Shown one piece after another: positions 17,183 through 25,821 of a DNA stretch of 64,000 nucleotides. Below the pieces are notes generated by a model that saw only the letters and a list, made by a program, of their open reading frames with translations, was not told the DNA's origin and did no database searches. How positions within the stretch are numbered: the first letter of the stretch is position 1; each line of letters opens with the position of its first letter. Made by a program: the position numbers and the translations under genes. Source of the DNA: CAZBUB01 sp964494985 (lineage in GTDB: Bacteria > Desulfobacterota > Desulfovibrionia > Desulfovibrionales > Desulfothermaceae); the NCBI GenBank assembly GCA_964494985.1, contig CAZBUB010000002.1, positions 62,001 through 126,000 of the forward strand, in the 5' to 3' direction.

Positions 17183-17863
17183 ATGACTGAAGAGCATAAC
17201 AACACTCCACTCCAAATCCTGCTTTTACAGCAAAAAGGCAGGGGAGAGAGCAAGATCCAAGGCATCAGGGAACTCTATCCTAAGCGTTTCCAGATTAAGA
17301 CCCTAGACCTAGAGCACCCCCTGCCCAGGGTCCTGGACGACACCTCTGATTATCTGCCTCACAAGATCCAGGCTGATCTGGTCCTGGACTATCTGCTGCA
17401 TCCTGATCTGTCCCAGGACCTGGCTCAGAGCTGCGAGGAACAGGGCATTCCAGTCATTGCCTCAGGCAAGAAGTTGGTCCAAAACTGGGCCCTGACTCCT
17501 CCTGTATGCTGCGCGCTGCCTCCCAGCGCCAGCTGCGGGGAATACTGCCGCCTCTTCGGCTACCCCCGCTTCAGCCTCCAGCTCGAAGGCAACAGGATAG
17601 CCAAGCTCCAGGTCCTGCGCGGCGCACCCTGTGGCGCCACCTGGAAGGCTGCCGATGCCGTCCAGGGCCTTGAGGTACAGGAAGCCCTGCAGAAGATAGG
17701 TTTGCAGACCCAGTTCTTCTGCACCGCTGATCCGGCCAACTGGGACCCTATAGGCGGCAAGAGCCCGGTGCACCTGGCAGCGGATCTGCACCTCTCCGCC
17801 CTGAAACAGGCCCTAAAACTGGCACTCCAGCAAAAAAGGCGTGTCGAAGCAGGATTACAGTAG
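17183..17863 (+). CDS. DUF166-family protein
   Basis: 226 residues, intact frame. It carries the full conserved core of the DUF166 family: QGIPVIASGKKLVQNW, TPPVCCALPPSASCGEYCRL, VLRGAPCGATWKAAD, then GLQTQFFCTADPANWDPIGG and KSPVHLAADLHLSAL. The paired cysteines (VCC, SCGEYC, APCGAT, FFC) suggest metal or cofactor binding. The family occurs in methanogens and strict anaerobes; its function is not established. ATG 17183 has a modest site (AGGAA). It stands intact between an RpiR pseudogene and a palindromic repeat. Confidence 0.85.
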   Translation: MTEEHNNTPLQILLLQQKGRGESKIQGIRELYPKRFQIKTLDLEHPLPRVLDDTSDYLPHKIQADLVLDYLLHPDLSQDLAQSCEEQGIPVIASGKKLVQNWALTPPVCCALPPSASCGEYCRLFGYPRFSLQLEGNRIAKLQVLRGAPCGATWKAADAVQGLEVQEALQKIGLQTQFFCTADPANWDPIGGKSPVHLAADLHLSALKQALKLALQQKRRVEAGLQ

Positions 17864-17919
17864 ACATGCTCTGCTGAATATTGATACTCTCCTGTTGAGA
17901 ATTCTTCAGAGCTCTTTGT

Positions 17920-17998
17920 ATGGAAAATAGTTGCCAGTTAACGGGTATCATGGCTCAGAATATGACCCGATAACTGAGAACCGACAACAGTTTTCCAT
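17920..17998. repeat. palindromic repeat family 1, copy A
   Basis: Imperfect inverted repeat of ~79 bp. The left end ATGGAAAATAGTTG matches, inverted, the right end CAACAGTTTTCCAT. Inner segments GTTAACGGGTATCA and TGACCCGATAACTG also pair. The sequence just outside (TTTGTATGG) is shared with copy B. It has no coding content and lies just before the lipoprotein genes. Size and structure suit a MITE- or REP-like element. Confidence 0.7.
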
Positions 17999-18051
17999 GC
18001 TTGGTAGGGTTTTCATTAGACATGAAACTTACTGGAGCAAAAGGGGACATT

Positions 18052-18522
18052 ATGAGTCACGTCTTCGACTTTCGGCTCCTTATTTTCCTACTGCTTGGTA
18101 TTCTGGCTGCAGGCAGCCTGAGCTGCAGCCACCAGAGCAGCAAGGCCCAGCAGGGCAGCGTATTCGGCGGCCTGGCCGGGGGCCTTTTGGGCAGCCAGCT
18201 GGGTCCAGAGGACAGACGCAGGGAAAACGCCCTGATAGGCGCTGGTCTTGGATTTATGGCCGGCTATGTCATCGGCAACGAGATGGATAAGTTTGACCAG
18301 AGACAGCTGCAGCAGACCCTGGAATACCAGCCCTCAGGCCGAAGCAGCTCCTGGGTCAATCCGGATACCGGGCACAAATTCCAGGCCACCCCTGGCCCGG
18401 CCCGGGCAGGGGACAATCGTATCTACAGGGACATAGAGATCTCCGCAAACATAGATGGCAGACAGGAGACAGTACAGGCCCAGGCCTACCGGGAGCAGGG
18501 CCGCTGGGTCCTGGTACAGTGA
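18052..18522 (+). CDS. glycine-zipper lipoprotein
   Basis: 156 residues. A signal peptide (LLIFLLLGILAAGSLSC) ends in a lipobox with the acylated cysteine at ~23. The mature protein has a glycine-zipper (GSVFGGLAGGLLGSQLG and LIGAGLGFMAGYVIG) of the type that packs in or against the outer membrane, then a soluble tail similar to surface-antigen-like domains (WVNPDTGHKFQATPGPARAG). ATG 18052 follows AAGGGG. Earlier in-frame starts (18001, 18022) have no site. First of three consecutive lipoprotein genes. Confidence 0.85.
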   Translation: MSHVFDFRLLIFLLLGILAAGSLSCSHQSSKAQQGSVFGGLAGGLLGSQLGPEDRRRENALIGAGLGFMAGYVIGNEMDKFDQRQLQQTLEYQPSGRSSSWVNPDTGHKFQATPGPARAGDNRIYRDIEISANIDGRQETVQAQAYREQGRWVLVQ

Positions 18523-18554
18523 ATGCATTCACAGCAAAAAAGGAGCTGCATATT

Positions 18555-19208
18555 ATGCGTAATAAGAGCATTGCCCTGATCTTGATCTTGGCCATATTTT
18601 GCGTCCCTATGCTTATATCCTGTGCTGGCAGCAGCAAACAGGAGCAGGGCGCCCAGGTGGGCACGGCCACTGGGGCCGGCATAGGAGCCATTCTGGGCCA
18701 GGCCATAGGCAGGGACACTGAGAGCACACTGATCGGTGCCGGGGCTGGAGCCATTGTGGGTGGGATAGCAGGCAATCAGGTGGGCAAATACATGGACCAG
18801 CAGGAACAGGAGCTCAGGCAGGCCATGGCCCAGCAGGAGCAGGCCAGCATTCGCAGGGATCAGGAGATCCTGCAGGCCACATTCAATTCCGAAGTCTTTT
18901 TTGATTTCGATTCCGCCAGCCTCAAGTCTGGAGGACGTCGGGAGCTGGAAAGGGTGGCAGATGTTTTAAACAAATATCGAAAAACCACTATCCGCATCGA
19001 AGGCCATACTGACCAGTCAGGCCCTGAGGAGTACAATCAAAAACTCTCCGAACGCAGGGCAGAAGAAGTCAAGAAGTCTCTGATCCAGATGGGGGTCATT
19101 GAGGAACGTATCCAGGCTGAGGGCTACGGAGAATCCCAGCCCATTTCTTCTGATCCCAGTCAGAACAGACGGGTAGAAATCTTTATAGAACCTATCACCA
19201 GAGGCTAG
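18555..19208 (+). CDS. OmpA-family glycine-zipper lipoprotein
   Basis: 217 residues. The signal peptide ends in lipobox LISC. A glycine-zipper follows (GTATGAGIGAILGQAIG and GAGAGAIVGGIAGNQVG), then a helical linker (QQEQELRQAMAQQEQA), then a complete OmpA_C peptidoglycan-binding domain: VFFDFDSASLKSGG, IEGHTDQSGPEEYNQKLSER and GYGESQPISSDPSQNRRVEI. It should anchor the outer membrane to peptidoglycan. ATG 18555 has AAGGAG nine bases upstream; the longer in-frame ATG at 18519 has none. Separated from the first lipoprotein by 32 bases, so co-transcribed. Confidence 0.92.
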   Translation: MRNKSIALILILAIFCVPMLISCAGSSKQEQGAQVGTATGAGIGAILGQAIGRDTESTLIGAGAGAIVGGIAGNQVGKYMDQQEQELRQAMAQQEQASIRRDQEILQATFNSEVFFDFDSASLKSGGRRELERVADVLNKYRKTTIRIEGHTDQSGPEEYNQKLSERRAEEVKKSLIQMGVIEERIQAEGYGESQPISSDPSQNRRVEIFIEPITRG

Positions 19209-19217
19209 GCTTTGACC

Positions 19218-19628
19218 ATGCGCCTGCAAATACTGTCCTTTATTTTACTATCCTTCCTTTTACTGGTATCTTGCTCCCCTGCCCCAAAGCAGGAGAATTC
19301 TGAGGTTGAACAACTGCAGACAGAGCTGCAACAAACCAGACAAAATCTGCAGGAATTACAGCAGGAAGTGCAGGCCCTGCGCCAGGAACAACAAAAAAAT
19401 CTGCAAAACATTCGTGAAGATATGCAGCAGCTGGTCAAATATCTGCAGATTTCCTTGGACAACCTGGAGAAGTCTCCTGACCAGGAACAACCAGGAAGCT
19501 CAGATCCCAAGGAACAAATGGAAAAGAGCCTGCAAAAGTTCCTGGACCTGACTGATCAGCTCCTGGAGAAAATGAAGCAGGAGCTGCAAAAGGAGCTGGA
19601 CCCTTCAAAGCAAAAGCAGCAGGAGTAA
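19218..19628 (+). CDS. small coiled-coil lipoprotein
   Basis: 136 residues. Lipoprotein signal (ILSFILLSFLLLVSC) followed by a long Gln/Leu heptad coiled coil (VEQLQTELQQTRQNLQELQQ and onward to ~85) and a charged helical tail rich in Lys and Gln. No enzyme domain. Layout is Lpp-like in principle (lipid anchor plus coiled coil) but it is longer and unrelated in sequence as far as I can tell. It follows the OmpA-family gene by 9 bases and is the last of the lipoprotein trio. Confidence 0.82.
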   Translation: MRLQILSFILLSFLLLVSCSPAPKQENSEVEQLQTELQQTRQNLQELQQEVQALRQEQQKNLQNIREDMQQLVKYLQISLDNLEKSPDQEQPGSSDPKEQMEKSLQKFLDLTDQLLEKMKQELQKELDPSKQKQQE

Positions 19629-19657
19629 AATGAAGAGCTTAATCCCGGACTGTTTGT

Positions 19658-19750
19658 ATGGAAAACAGTTGTCCGCTAACTGTTATCAAGACTTTGGATC
19701 TGACCCAATAACCGATTACTGATAACTGGTAACCAACAACTTTTCCCTAT
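19658..19750. repeat. palindromic repeat family 1, copy B
   Basis: About 93 bp. The left end ATGGAAAACAGTTGTC pairs with the right end CAACAACTTTTCC; inner TAACTGTTATCA and TGACCCAATAACCG / GATAACTGGTAACC also pair. The left flank TTTGTATGG is the same as at copy A. Its right part overlaps the last codons of the FmdE pseudogene on the other strand. Confidence 0.7.
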
Positions 19751-20217
19751 TAGGCCTGCCCAAAAGCCTGGGTTTGATCTGTATCCTCTCCACCTTGCAA
19801 ATCCCAGGCCCTGCCTTCTGGATCTCCTCAAACAGCTTTTGGGTATCCTGCGCCTGTTTGGGTTTGGTCTTCAGCAACCAAGCCTTGACCTCAGGCCAGT
19901 TTGTCAATTTGTTCTGATCCAGGGCCACCCTCACCCCCTGGCCGGTATACTTGTCCTACAGGCTAAGGGCGTACCTGCCCAGGCTGTAGACCTTCATCCA
20001 GCTGTTGCCCACACTGCACAGGCTCAGCAGCTGTATAGCATCAGGCAGGCATTTGGGGGACTCCACCACAGCTTCAAACAACGTGCCCTCAGGCAGGAAG
20101 GTAGGACTTGGCCAGCTCCACCATATAGCCTCCGATCAAGATGCCCGGGGCTTGAAATCCGTGGAACTCTGCTGCCAGATCCTTAAACTCCTGGAAAGTA
20201 TACTTGCCGATGTCCAT
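19716..20217 (-). pseudogene. FmdE-family (formylmethanofuran dehydrogenase subunit E-like) gene, frameshift and stop
   Basis: From ATG 20217 the frame gives MDIGKYTFQEFKDLAAEFHG and FQAPGILIGGYMVELAKSYL, then runs into TGA near 20093. The continuation in another frame is LPEGTLFEAVVESPKCLPDA, SLCSVGNSWMKVYSLGRYAL, then an in-frame TAG at 19958-19956 (where the family has an aromatic), then DKYTGQGVRVALDQNKLTNW to the end at 19716. HG.QAPG..IG and the C..D....L..C..GN pattern identify the FmdE superfamily of metal-binding proteins. The last residues (KLLVTSYQ) are encoded by repeat copy B. Confidence 0.75.
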
Positions 20218-20361
20218 ATCTCCCAACCCTTTACTCAGTTTCAGGTCCACAGGCAGATCCTCTCTGCTTTGTACATGGATAGAATCTGCAGCAAATAAAT
20301 CCTATTGTTTTAATAGCCAAAAATCAAGAACACCCGCCTCCAATCCCTGCTGCTTTGCTCA

Positions 20362-20390
20362 TTGCACAACCACCAGGTATTGCCTATAAT
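20362..20390 (+). promoter_or_regulatory. sigma70-type promoter for the treS operon
   Basis: TTGCAC (20362-20367), 17-base spacer, TATAAT (20385-20390). Near-consensus and correctly placed, giving a predicted transcript start near 20397 and a ~106-base 5' leader before treS at 20503. Confidence 0.6.
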
Positions 20391-20502
20391 TAACCTTTTG
20401 ATTTACGCATTCTTGGCAGCGAGTCTTTTGCGTCCTGTGGGCCGAACCTTCGGACCCTTTGATACTTACAACTTCCCTAAATAAATAGAGATAATTCTGC
20501 GT

Positions 20503-23500
20503 ATGGGCCCCAAACAGGTCCCACTGGTGGACGACCCCCAGTGGTACAAAGACGCAGTGATTTACCAGGTCCACGTCAAGGGCTTCCAGGATCTGGACGA
20601 AAACGGCATCGGAGACTTCCAGGGTCTGCTGCAGAGGCTGGACTACCTGCAGGAGCTGGGAGTCACCGCGATCTGGCTTTTGCCCTTCTACCCTTCACCC
20701 TTGCGGGACGACGGGTACGACATCGCTGACTACTACGACGTGCACCCGGACTACGGCAGCCTCAGAGACTTCCAGGAGTTTTTGAAGTCTGCCCACTACC
20801 GAGGCATCAGGGTCATCACCGAGCTGGTTTTGAACCACACTTCTGACCAGCATCGCTGGTTCCAGCTCTCCAGAAGGGCCAGCCCGGGATCTCCCATGCG
20901 AGACTTCTATGTCTGGAGCGATACCGTGCACAGGTACCAGGAAGCCAGAATCATCTTCAAGGACTTCGAGACCTCCAACTGGACATTTGATCAATTGGCT
21001 GGAGCCTATTACTGGCACCGCTTCTACTCCCACCAGCCAGATCTCAACTTCGACAACCCCAGGGTGCACAAGGCCCTGCTCAAGGTCATCGACTTCTGGC
21101 TGGGCATGGGAGTAGACGGGCTCAGGCTGGATGCTGTGCCCTACCTCTATGAGCGCGAGGGCACCAACTGCGAAAACCTGTCAGAGACCCACGAGTTTTT
21201 GCAAAAGCTGCGCAGGCATGTAGAGGAGCACTACCCCAACCGGCTGCTCCTGGCAGAGGCCAACCAGTGGCCAGAGGATGCGGCTGCCTATTTCGGGGAC
21301 GGAGACGAATGCCACATGGCCTTTCATTTTCCTATCATGCCCAGGTTGTACATGGCCCTGTGGATGGAGGACCGTTTCCCTATAGTGGACATCCTGGAAC
21401 AAACCCCAGACATTCCGGAAAGCTGCCAGTGGGCCATCTTCCTGCGCAACCATGACGAGCTGACCCTGGAGATGGTCACTGACGAGGAACGGGACTACAT
21501 GTACCGAGTCTACGCCCGGGATCCCCGGGCCAGGATCAACCTGGGCATCAGACGCAGGTTGGCTCCTTTGGTGAACAACAACCGCAGAAAGATTGAGCTG
21601 CTCAATTTTTTACTCTTTTCCCTGCCAGGGACTCCAATCATCTATTACGGGGACGAGATCGGCATGGGGGATAATTACTTCCTGGGGGACCGCAATGGGG
21701 TCCGCACGCCCATGCAGTGGAGCCCGGATCGCAATGCAGGCTTTTCCAGAACCAATCCCCAGCATCTCTATCTGCCTGTAATCCTGGACCCGGAATACCA
21801 TTTCGAGGTGGTTAATGTGGAAAACCAGGACAACAACCTTTCCTCCCTTTTATGGTGGATGCGCAGGGTAGTGGCCATGCGCGGCAGGTTCCAGGCTTTT
21901 GGCAGGGGCAAGATCAGATTTCCGCTCCCGGACAACCCCAAGGTCCTGGCCTTTTTCCGGGAATACCAGCAGGAAATCATCCTAGTGATCATCAACCTCT
22001 CCAGGTTCGCCCAGGTGGCCTCTTTGCAAATCTCAGAGTACTCTGGATACGTACCTGTGGAGGTCTTCAGTGGCAACAGATTCCCTGTGATCGGGGAAAA
22101 CGAGTATGTCTTCACCCTGGGCAGCCACGACTGCTTCTGGTTTATGCTGCAGCAGGAAAGGCCAGGACAGGAGGAGCAGGAGGCCAGGCTGACCTGGCTG
22201 GAGTGTCAGGACAGCTGGGAGGATGTTCTGACCGGAACCTTAAGCCGCACATTAGAGAGGAATGTCCTGCCCAGGTTTCTCCAAAACAGACGCTGGTTCC
22301 GCTCCAAGGCCAGAGGCATCAGAAATGTCAGGATCAGCGAGGACATCCCCATGCAAAGGGCAGAAAAAACTCTGCATTTGGTCCTCCTGCAGGTCTACTT
22401 CAGAGAGGGCCCCAACGAGACCTACTTTCTGCCCTTGGGCTTTCTGGAGCAGGAAAAGGCCCAGAACCTGGAGAACGAGCAGCCTGAGTTCGTGCTGGCC
22501 AGAATCTCTGGTATCCCTGAGCAGGGCCTCTTGGTGGATGCCTGCTGTTTGCGGGACTTCAGGCAGGGCCTGATCCAGGCCATCGCCCGGAATCTGGAGC
22601 TGCCCGGACAAAACGGCAGACTGCGGGCCAGTCATGGCAGACACTTATCCGCACAGGCCCAGGCAGAGAATATGGAATCCAAAGTCTTGCGCGGAGAGCA
22701 GAGCAACACCTCTTTGATCTATGGCCAGGACCACTTCCTAAAGCTCTACCGCAAGCTGGAGGAGGGCCAAAATCCGGACACCGAGCTGACCATCCAGCTC
22801 ACGGAAAAGAGCGATTTTGCCTATGCCCCTGCCTTTGCAGGCCAGCTGGAGTATCTGCTAAAGGGCCAGCAACCCATGTCTGTAGGCCTTTTGCTGAGCT
22901 ATGTGCCCAATCAGGGAGATGCCTGGTCCTTTGTCCTGGACCATCTGGATCAGTTCCTGGACCAGGTCCAGGTCACCAGGGAAGATGCCTCAAAGGTCAA
23001 ACTGCCAGCCAATTTCTACAAGGTGCACCCAGACAGCATACCCCAGGAACTCTTGCAGCACATGGGAGGCTACTTCCCGCAAATGATTTCCCATCTGGGC
23101 GAGATTACTGCCAACATGCACCTGGATCTGGGGCACAGCCAGGATCCGAACTTTGCCCCGGAATCCTTCTCCAGGCTTTACCAGCGATCCTTGTACCAAT
23201 CCTTGCGCAGCCTGACCAGAAGAACCCTGCACAGCCTAGCCCAGGCCAGGAAGAAGCTGCCCCAGGAGTTGCAGCAGCAGGCAGATATGCTGCTGCAAAA
23301 AGAACAGACCATACTCCAGGCCTTCTTTAAAATCACCAGCCAGAGGATTACCTCCCAGAAAATCCGGGTCCATGGGGACTATCACCTGGGACAAGTGCTG
23401 TACACTGGCAGCAGTTTCTGTATAGTGGACTTTGAGGGTGAGCCGGCCAGGTCCCTGGGAGAAAGGCGCCTGAAGCGCTCCTGCCTCAAGGATGTGGCTG

Positions 23501-23823
23501 GCATGATCCGCTCCTTCCACTATGCTGCACACAGCGCCCTGGCCAAGCAGTTCACTGTCCGGCCCTCTGACCAGGAATTCCTTTCCCCCTGGATAGAATC
23601 CTGGTATCTATACGTCAGCGGTATTTTCCTGCACAGCTACCTCTTGGCCATGCAGGGCTCAGGCCTGATCCCTGAGGACAGACAAGAGCTGATCCTGCTC
23701 CTGGACACCTTTCTCCTGGAAAAGGCAGTATATGAGCTAGGCTATGAGCTGAACCACCGGCCCAGCTGGCTGGGCATCCCCCTGGCAGGCATAAAAAGCA
23801 TTCTGGCCAGGCAGGGCATATAA
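20503..23823 (+). CDS. treS: trehalose synthase / maltokinase fusion
   Basis: 1106 residues, two enzymes in one chain. Residues ~10-560 are a GH13 trehalose synthase that interconverts maltose and trehalose: YQVHVKGFQDLDENGIGDFQ, nucleophile Asp210 in DGLRLDAVPY, acid/base Glu252 in LLAEANQWPED, and Asp318 in FLRNHDEL. Residues ~600-1106 are a maltokinase (Pep2-like) that phosphorylates maltose to maltose 1-phosphate: VLRGEQSNTSLIYGQD, then RVHGDYHLGQVLYTG and CIVDFEGEPARSLGERRLK. The usual partner of such fusions is the maltosyltransferase GlgE, which is not in the window. First gene of the glucan locus; no strong ribosome site before ATG 20503. Confidence 0.95.
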   Translation: MGPKQVPLVDDPQWYKDAVIYQVHVKGFQDLDENGIGDFQGLLQRLDYLQELGVTAIWLLPFYPSPLRDDGYDIADYYDVHPDYGSLRDFQEFLKSAHYRGIRVITELVLNHTSDQHRWFQLSRRASPGSPMRDFYVWSDTVHRYQEARIIFKDFETSNWTFDQLAGAYYWHRFYSHQPDLNFDNPRVHKALLKVIDFWLGMGVDGLRLDAVPYLYEREGTNCENLSETHEFLQKLRRHVEEHYPNRLLLAEANQWPEDAAAYFGDGDECHMAFHFPIMPRLYMALWMEDRFPIVDILEQTPDIPESCQWAIFLRNHDELTLEMVTDEERDYMYRVYARDPRARINLGIRRRLAPLVNNNRRKIELLNFLLFSLPGTPIIYYGDEIGMGDNYFLGDRNGVRTPMQWSPDRNAGFSRTNPQHLYLPVILDPEYHFEVVNVENQDNNLSSLLWWMRRVVAMRGRFQAFGRGKIRFPLPDNPKVLAFFREYQQEIILVIINLSRFAQVASLQISEYSGYVPVEVFSGNRFPVIGENEYVFTLGSHDCFWFMLQQERPGQEEQEARLTWLECQDSWEDVLTGTLSRTLERNVLPRFLQNRRWFRSKARGIRNVRISEDIPMQRAEKTLHLVLLQVYFREGPNETYFLPLGFLEQEKAQNLENEQPEFVLARISGIPEQGLLVDACCLRDFRQGLIQAIARNLELPGQNGRLRASHGRHLSAQAQAENMESKVLRGEQSNTSLIYGQDHFLKLYRKLEEGQNPDTELTIQLTEKSDFAYAPAFAGQLEYLLKGQQPMSVGLLLSYVPNQGDAWSFVLDHLDQFLDQVQVTREDASKVKLPANFYKVHPDSIPQELLQHMGGYFPQMISHLGEITANMHLDLGHSQDPNFAPESFSRLYQRSLYQSLRSLTRRTLHSLAQARKKLPQELQQQADMLLQKEQTILQAFFKITSQRITSQKIRVHGDYHLGQVLYTGSSFCIVDFEGEPARSLGERRLKRSCLKDVAGMIRSFHYAAHSALAKQFTVRPSDQEFLSPWIESWYLYVSGIFLHSYLLAMQGSGLIPEDRQELILLLDTFLLEKAVYELGYELNHRPSWLGIPLAGIKSILARQGI

Positions 23824-23889
23824 GAACCCTGCGAACCGCCTGTCTTGGCTGGCTTTAAGCCTGGAACCTTTAATCCAAGGACATGACTT

Positions 23890-25821
23890 ATGCCTGAAAA
23901 TGTTTACTACAATCTGAGCTTGCTGCAGGAGATGGACATATATCTTTTCAAGCAGGGCAACCATCTGGAGCTTTACCAAAAGCTGGGCGCGCATTTGCTG
24001 AGCAGGGATGGTAGTCCAGGCGTACATTTTGCTGTCTGGGCTCCGAACGCGAAACACGTCTCGGTCAAAGGGGACTTCAATTCCTGGGACCAGGACAGCC
24101 ATCCCTTGAGGCTGCGCCAGGATGAATCCGGAATCTGGGAAGGCTTTATCCCCGGCGTGCAAAAGGGGGCCTTGTATAAGTACCATATCCGCTCCAATTT
24201 CAATAACTACCAAGTGGACAAGACCGACCCCTTTGCCTTTTATATGGAGTACGCCCGCAGCCTGGCTTCTGTAGTCTGGGACCTGGACTATGCCTGGCAG
24301 GACCAAACCTGGTTGCAGGATAGGCAAACTCTGAACAGCTTTGTCAGCCCAATGTCCACTTATGAATTGCACCTGGGATCCTGGCGCAGAGTCCCTGAAG
24401 AGAACAACCGTTTTTTGACATACAGGGAGCTGGGCCCGGCCCTGGCCTCCTATCTCCTTGAAATGGGCTTTACCCACGTGGAGCTCATGCCGGTCATGGA
24501 GCACCCTTTCTACGGCTCCTGGGGCTATCAATGCCTGGGTTTCTTCGCGCCTACAGCCAGATACGGCAGCCCCCAGGACTTCATGTACCTGGTAGACTAC
24601 CTGCACCAGCAGGGCATCGGGGTTATCCTGGACTGGGTGCCTTCCCACTTTCCCAGTGACGAGACCGGACTGGTCTATTTCGACGGCACTCACCTCTTTG
24701 AGCACATGGACCCCAAAAAGGGCTTCCATCCTGAATGGAAGAGCTATATCTTCAACTACGGCCGCAACGAGGTGCGCTCCTTTCTGCTTTCCAGCGCCAT
24801 GTTCTGGCTAGAAAAATACCATGCTGACGGGCTCAGGGTGGATGCTGTAGCCTCCATGCTCTACCTGGACTACGGCAGAAAGGATGGGCAATGGATCCCC
24901 AACGAGTACGGGGGTCGAGAAAACCTGCAGGCAATCGAGTTCATCCAGACCTTGAACAAATCCATATACCAGCATTATCCAGGAGTGCAGTCTATTGCAG
25001 AAGAGTCCACCTCCTGGCCCCAGGTGACCAGGCCCACCTACACCGGTGGCCTGGGCTTTGGCATGAAGTGGAATATGGGCTGGATGCACGACACCCTGGA
25101 GTACTTTAGTCAGGATCCCATATACCGCAAATTCCATCAAAACAAATTGACCTTCAGCGTCTGGTACGCCTTCACTGAAAACTTCCTGCTGCCTCTGTCC
25201 CACGATGAGGTGGTTTACGGCAAGGGTTCATTGCTGGACAAGATGCCCGGGGACCTCTGGCAGAAGCTGGCCAACCTGCGCCTGCTTCTGGGCTACATGT
25301 ACACTTATCCAGGCAAAAAGCTTTTATTTATGGGCGGGGAGTTCGGCCAATGGCAGGAATGGTACCATGAAGAAGAACTGCACTGGGATCTCCTGGAAAA
25401 ACCTGAACACCAGGGACTGCAAAAATGGCTCAAGGAGCTGAACCTGATCTACAGGCATGAGCCTGCCCTGCACCAGGCGGACTTCCAGCAGCAGGGCTTT
25501 GAATGGGTGGACTTTGCAGACCAGGAGAACTCTGTGATCTCCTACCTGCGCCAGGATCAGGACCAACAGGACCTCTTCCTTGTGGTCTGCAACTTCACTC
25601 CTGTGCCCAGACATAATTACCGGGTGGGGGTGCCTGCAGGCGGATTCTGGAAGGAGATCTTAAACAGCGATGGCCAGGAGTACTGGGGCAGCGGCCAGGG
25701 CAACTTCGGAGGCCTTAGGGCCTCTCCTGTGCCCTGCCACGGCAAATATCACTCCCTGAGCCTGACTCTGCCGCCCCTGGGCCTTATTATCTTAAAAAGA
25801 ACGGAAAATCTATGGAGATAG
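23890..25821 (+). CDS. glgB: 1,4-alpha-glucan branching enzyme (GH13)
   Basis: Introduces alpha-1,6 branches into glycogen-like glucans. 643 residues, normal length. The N-terminal CBM48 (VHFAVWAPNAKHVSVKGDFN at ~45-64) is followed by the catalytic barrel with YELHLGSWRR, nucleophile Asp318 (DGLRVDAVASMLYLDYGR), acid/base Glu371 (SIAEESTSWP) and Asp439 (LPLSHDEVVYGKGSL), then a C-terminal beta domain. AAGGA lies eight bases before ATG 23890. It follows treS by 66 bases and overlaps treZ by 10 bases. Confidence 0.97.
   Translation: MPENVYYNLSLLQEMDIYLFKQGNHLELYQKLGAHLLSRDGSPGVHFAVWAPNAKHVSVKGDFNSWDQDSHPLRLRQDESGIWEGFIPGVQKGALYKYHIRSNFNNYQVDKTDPFAFYMEYARSLASVVWDLDYAWQDQTWLQDRQTLNSFVSPMSTYELHLGSWRRVPEENNRFLTYRELGPALASYLLEMGFTHVELMPVMEHPFYGSWGYQCLGFFAPTARYGSPQDFMYLVDYLHQQGIGVILDWVPSHFPSDETGLVYFDGTHLFEHMDPKKGFHPEWKSYIFNYGRNEVRSFLLSSAMFWLEKYHADGLRVDAVASMLYLDYGRKDGQWIPNEYGGRENLQAIEFIQTLNKSIYQHYPGVQSIAEESTSWPQVTRPTYTGGLGFGMKWNMGWMHDTLEYFSQDPIYRKFHQNKLTFSVWYAFTENFLLPLSHDEVVYGKGSLLDKMPGDLWQKLANLRLLLGYMYTYPGKKLLFMGGEFGQWQEWYHEEELHWDLLEKPEHQGLQKWLKELNLIYRHEPALHQADFQQQGFEWVDFADQENSVISYLRQDQDQQDLFLVVCNFTPVPRHNYRVGVPAGGFWKEILNSDGQEYWGSGQGNFGGLRASPVPCHGKYHSLSLTLPPLGLIILKRTENLWR

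Noticed and set aside
17931..18290. Plus-strand frame of 119 codons over repeat A and the first lipoprotein
   Set aside because: It reads through the palindromic repeat and then the wrong frame of a clear lipoprotein gene; no ribosome site.
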